A stretch of 14,669 bases of DNA from JBCCJA01 sp039045975 (GTDB lineage: Bacteria; Planctomycetota; Planctomycetia; Planctomycetales; Planctomycetaceae), in NCBI GenBank assembly GCA_039045975.1, contig JBCCJA010000077.1:1-14669 (forward strand). Reading direction: 5' to 3'. Both the position numbers and the translations under genes were made by a program. Positions 13,811 through 14,669 of this stretch are shown one piece after another. The notes below the pieces were generated by a model that saw only the letters and a program-made list of their open reading frames with translations, ran no database searches and was not told the origin of the DNA. Every line of letters starts with the position of its first letter. The stretch's first letter is position 1.

Positions 13811-14523
13811 GAGCACCTCCGGGCGGCACGGCGGCCGCGTGTTGGACTGCAGTCATCTTATTGGCGGCCGGGTGTGCAGACGCGCCGGGGCGGCCGGACG
13901 ACGAACTTGCCGCGGCCCCGCGTCGAACGCAGACGCAGTCCCGCGACTCGATCGTCGAGGTCGAAGCTGCGGACGGGCTGTCGCTCGGCAAAGTGGCCCG
14001 TCGCGACGGCGGCGTCGGGATTTCGGAGATCCCTCGGCCAACGGCGATCCCTGGCGAGCCACGACGGCTTGTCGACCCCTCCGGAGTCGTCTTTGCCGGT
14101 CTCGCCAGGCCGGAGCTACCACGGTTCCGCGTCGTCCGCGGGGCGGTCGAACTGTCGTTCGACGACCTCGACCTGCTCAAGCTGATGGGCCTCGACCCGG
14201 TGCCGGTCTCCGTCGTCAACGAGCTGCCCGTCTCGCTGCTCGGGCTCGACGGGCGGGTCGTGCGGCTGCGGGGCTTCATGTACCCGGCGTATGAGGAGCG
14301 GCTGACGGCGTTCGTGCTCGCCCGCGACAACGAGATCTGCTGCTTCGGCCGCGACCCGAAGGTGTACGACCTCGTGCCCGTCACGCTCGCGGCCGGACGT
14401 TCGACGCGATACATCGAGGGTCGGCCGTTCGACGTCGTCGGCACCTTCCGGGTCGCCCCGAAGGTGGACGGCGACCGTTGGTATCGGCTGTACAAAATCG
14501 AAGACGCGCGGATCGAAGATTAG
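13807..14523 (+). CDS. Lipoprotein with DUF3299-like CCFGxDP domain
   Basis: A 238-residue probable lipoprotein. The N-terminus (WTAVILLAAGC) ends in a lipobox-like LAAGC with C23 as the lipidated residue. A low-complexity, Arg/Asp-rich linker (24-110) leads to a beta-rich domain: LDGRVVRLRGFMYP (147-160), LTAFVLARDNEICCFGRDP (166-184), YDLVPVTL, then FDVVGTFRV (208-216). This matches the previous protein segment by segment, so the two are paralogues with the same CCFGxDP motif but different membrane anchors. The start is TTG 13807, sharing TTGA with the stop of the previous gene, so translation is probably coupled. A later start would lose the signal peptide. Function is unknown; DUF3299 proteins in proteobacteria sit with FtsX-type ABC systems induced by zinc starvation. 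Confidence 0.75.
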   Translation: MRAPPGGTAAACWTAVILLAAGCADAPGRPDDELAAAPRRTQTQSRDSIVEVEAADGLSLGKVARRDGGVGISEIPRPTAIPGEPRRLVDPSGVVFAGLARPELPRFRVVRGAVELSFDDLDLLKLMGLDPVPVSVVNELPVSLLGLDGRVVRLRGFMYPAYEERLTAFVLARDNEICCFGRDPKVYDLVPVTLAAGRSTRYIEGRPFDVVGTFRVAPKVDGDRWYRLYKIEDARIED

Positions 14524-14557
14524 AAATAAAAGCCCGAGCGGTCACGAGGATTTTGCA
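14524..14557. other. Short AT-rich intergenic stretch
   Basis: This stretch contains AAAAGCCCGAGC (14528-14539), the exact reverse complement of GCTCGGGCTTTT at 297-308, where it follows the sugar operon. The two may be copies of a genome-wide terminator-like motif. No strong hairpin forms within the stretch itself. Confidence 0.4.
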
Positions 14558-14669
14558 TTAAGCGATGTCGGTCGTGAGTGAGGCGGTGTGGAAGATCGCG
14601 AGTTTGGCCGTCACGAACGGCCTTACGCGGCGGAACCGGCGTACCCACGGCGGCAGCGTCGTCAGGCCC
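14558..14669 (-). CDS. Partial coding region, C-terminus of an unidentified protein (strand uncertain)
   Basis: On the minus strand an open frame enters from the window edge and ends at TAA (14558-14560), encoding GLTTLPPWVRRFRRVRPFV and then TAKLAIFHTASLTTDIA. Its third positions are strongly G/C, as in a real gene. A plus-strand frame from ATG 14565 (MSVVSEAVWKIASLAVTNG...) has the same wobble positions and looks equally coding, so the strand cannot be settled here. It has no Shine-Dalgarno at a normal distance (GAGGA is 14 nt away), which tips me to the minus strand. I do not recognise the protein. Confidence 0.3.
   Translation of the reverse strand, partial: GLTTLPPWVRRFRRVRPFVTAKLAIFHTASLTTDIA

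Noticed and set aside
1..14669. CRISPR array, tRNA or rRNA genes
   Set aside because: I found no regularly spaced direct repeats, no tRNA-like cloverleaf with a T-loop sequence, and no rRNA segments on either strand.

Overview
The window looks like a piece of a high-GC planctomycete-type chromosome. Every gene has strongly GC-biased third codon positions. The gene types are ones planctomycetes favour: a Tat-exported Gfo/Idh/MocA oxidoreductase beside a sugar isomerase-type TIM barrel and a secreted LamG-like protein, a small CxnHxnCxxC zinc-finger protein, and two DUF3299-like proteins with a CCFGxDP motif. This placement is inferred from gene content; there is no rRNA or other marker in the window.

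Layout. (1) 1-~255: the right end of an IS110-family insertion sequence. It holds the last 33 codons of the transposase (stop at 101-103) and about 150 nt of hairpin-rich non-coding DNA, which is where IS1111-type members of this family encode their guide ('bridge'/'seek') RNA. A perfect 12-bp inverted repeat (256-293) separates it from the next gene. (2) 313-3405, minus strand: a likely three-gene sugar operon, transcribed as LamG-like secreted protein, Tat-exported oxidoreductase, TIM-barrel isomerase/epimerase. (3) 3537-4883, minus: folD and a small zinc-finger protein. (4) 5036-6961, plus: a double-GNAT acetyltransferase and a ketopantoate-reductase-family protein 18 nt apart. (5) 6978-8858, minus: a histidine kinase whose first PAS domain carries the full signature of a blue-light LOV photoreceptor. 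(6) 8973-11027, minus: a two-gene ABC system (FtsX/MacB-type permease with a seven-histidine loop, plus ATPase), preceded by an operator-like dyad. (7) 11160-12929, minus: recJ. (8) 13112-14523, plus: two tandem, translationally overlapping DUF3299-like proteins, one membrane-anchored and one a lipoprotein. (9) 14558-14669: an incomplete coding region running off the end.

How the genes may work together. The sugar operon has a secreted, a Tat-exported and a cytosolic member and could form one oxidation/isomerisation route for an unidentified carbohydrate. The ABC pair and the DUF3299-like pair lie on opposite sides of recJ. In some proteobacteria, zinc-starvation loci combine an FtsX-type permease, an ATPase, a His-rich protein and a DUF3299 protein, so the His-rich loop, the operator-like dyad and the DUF3299-like genes may belong to one metal-responsive envelope system. 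That link is inference.

The points I find most worth attention are the IS110 end with its putative guide RNA, the LOV kinase, and the possible metal-responsive ABC/DUF3299 set. Coordinates rest on reading the sequence by eye; no homology search or RNA folding was run.
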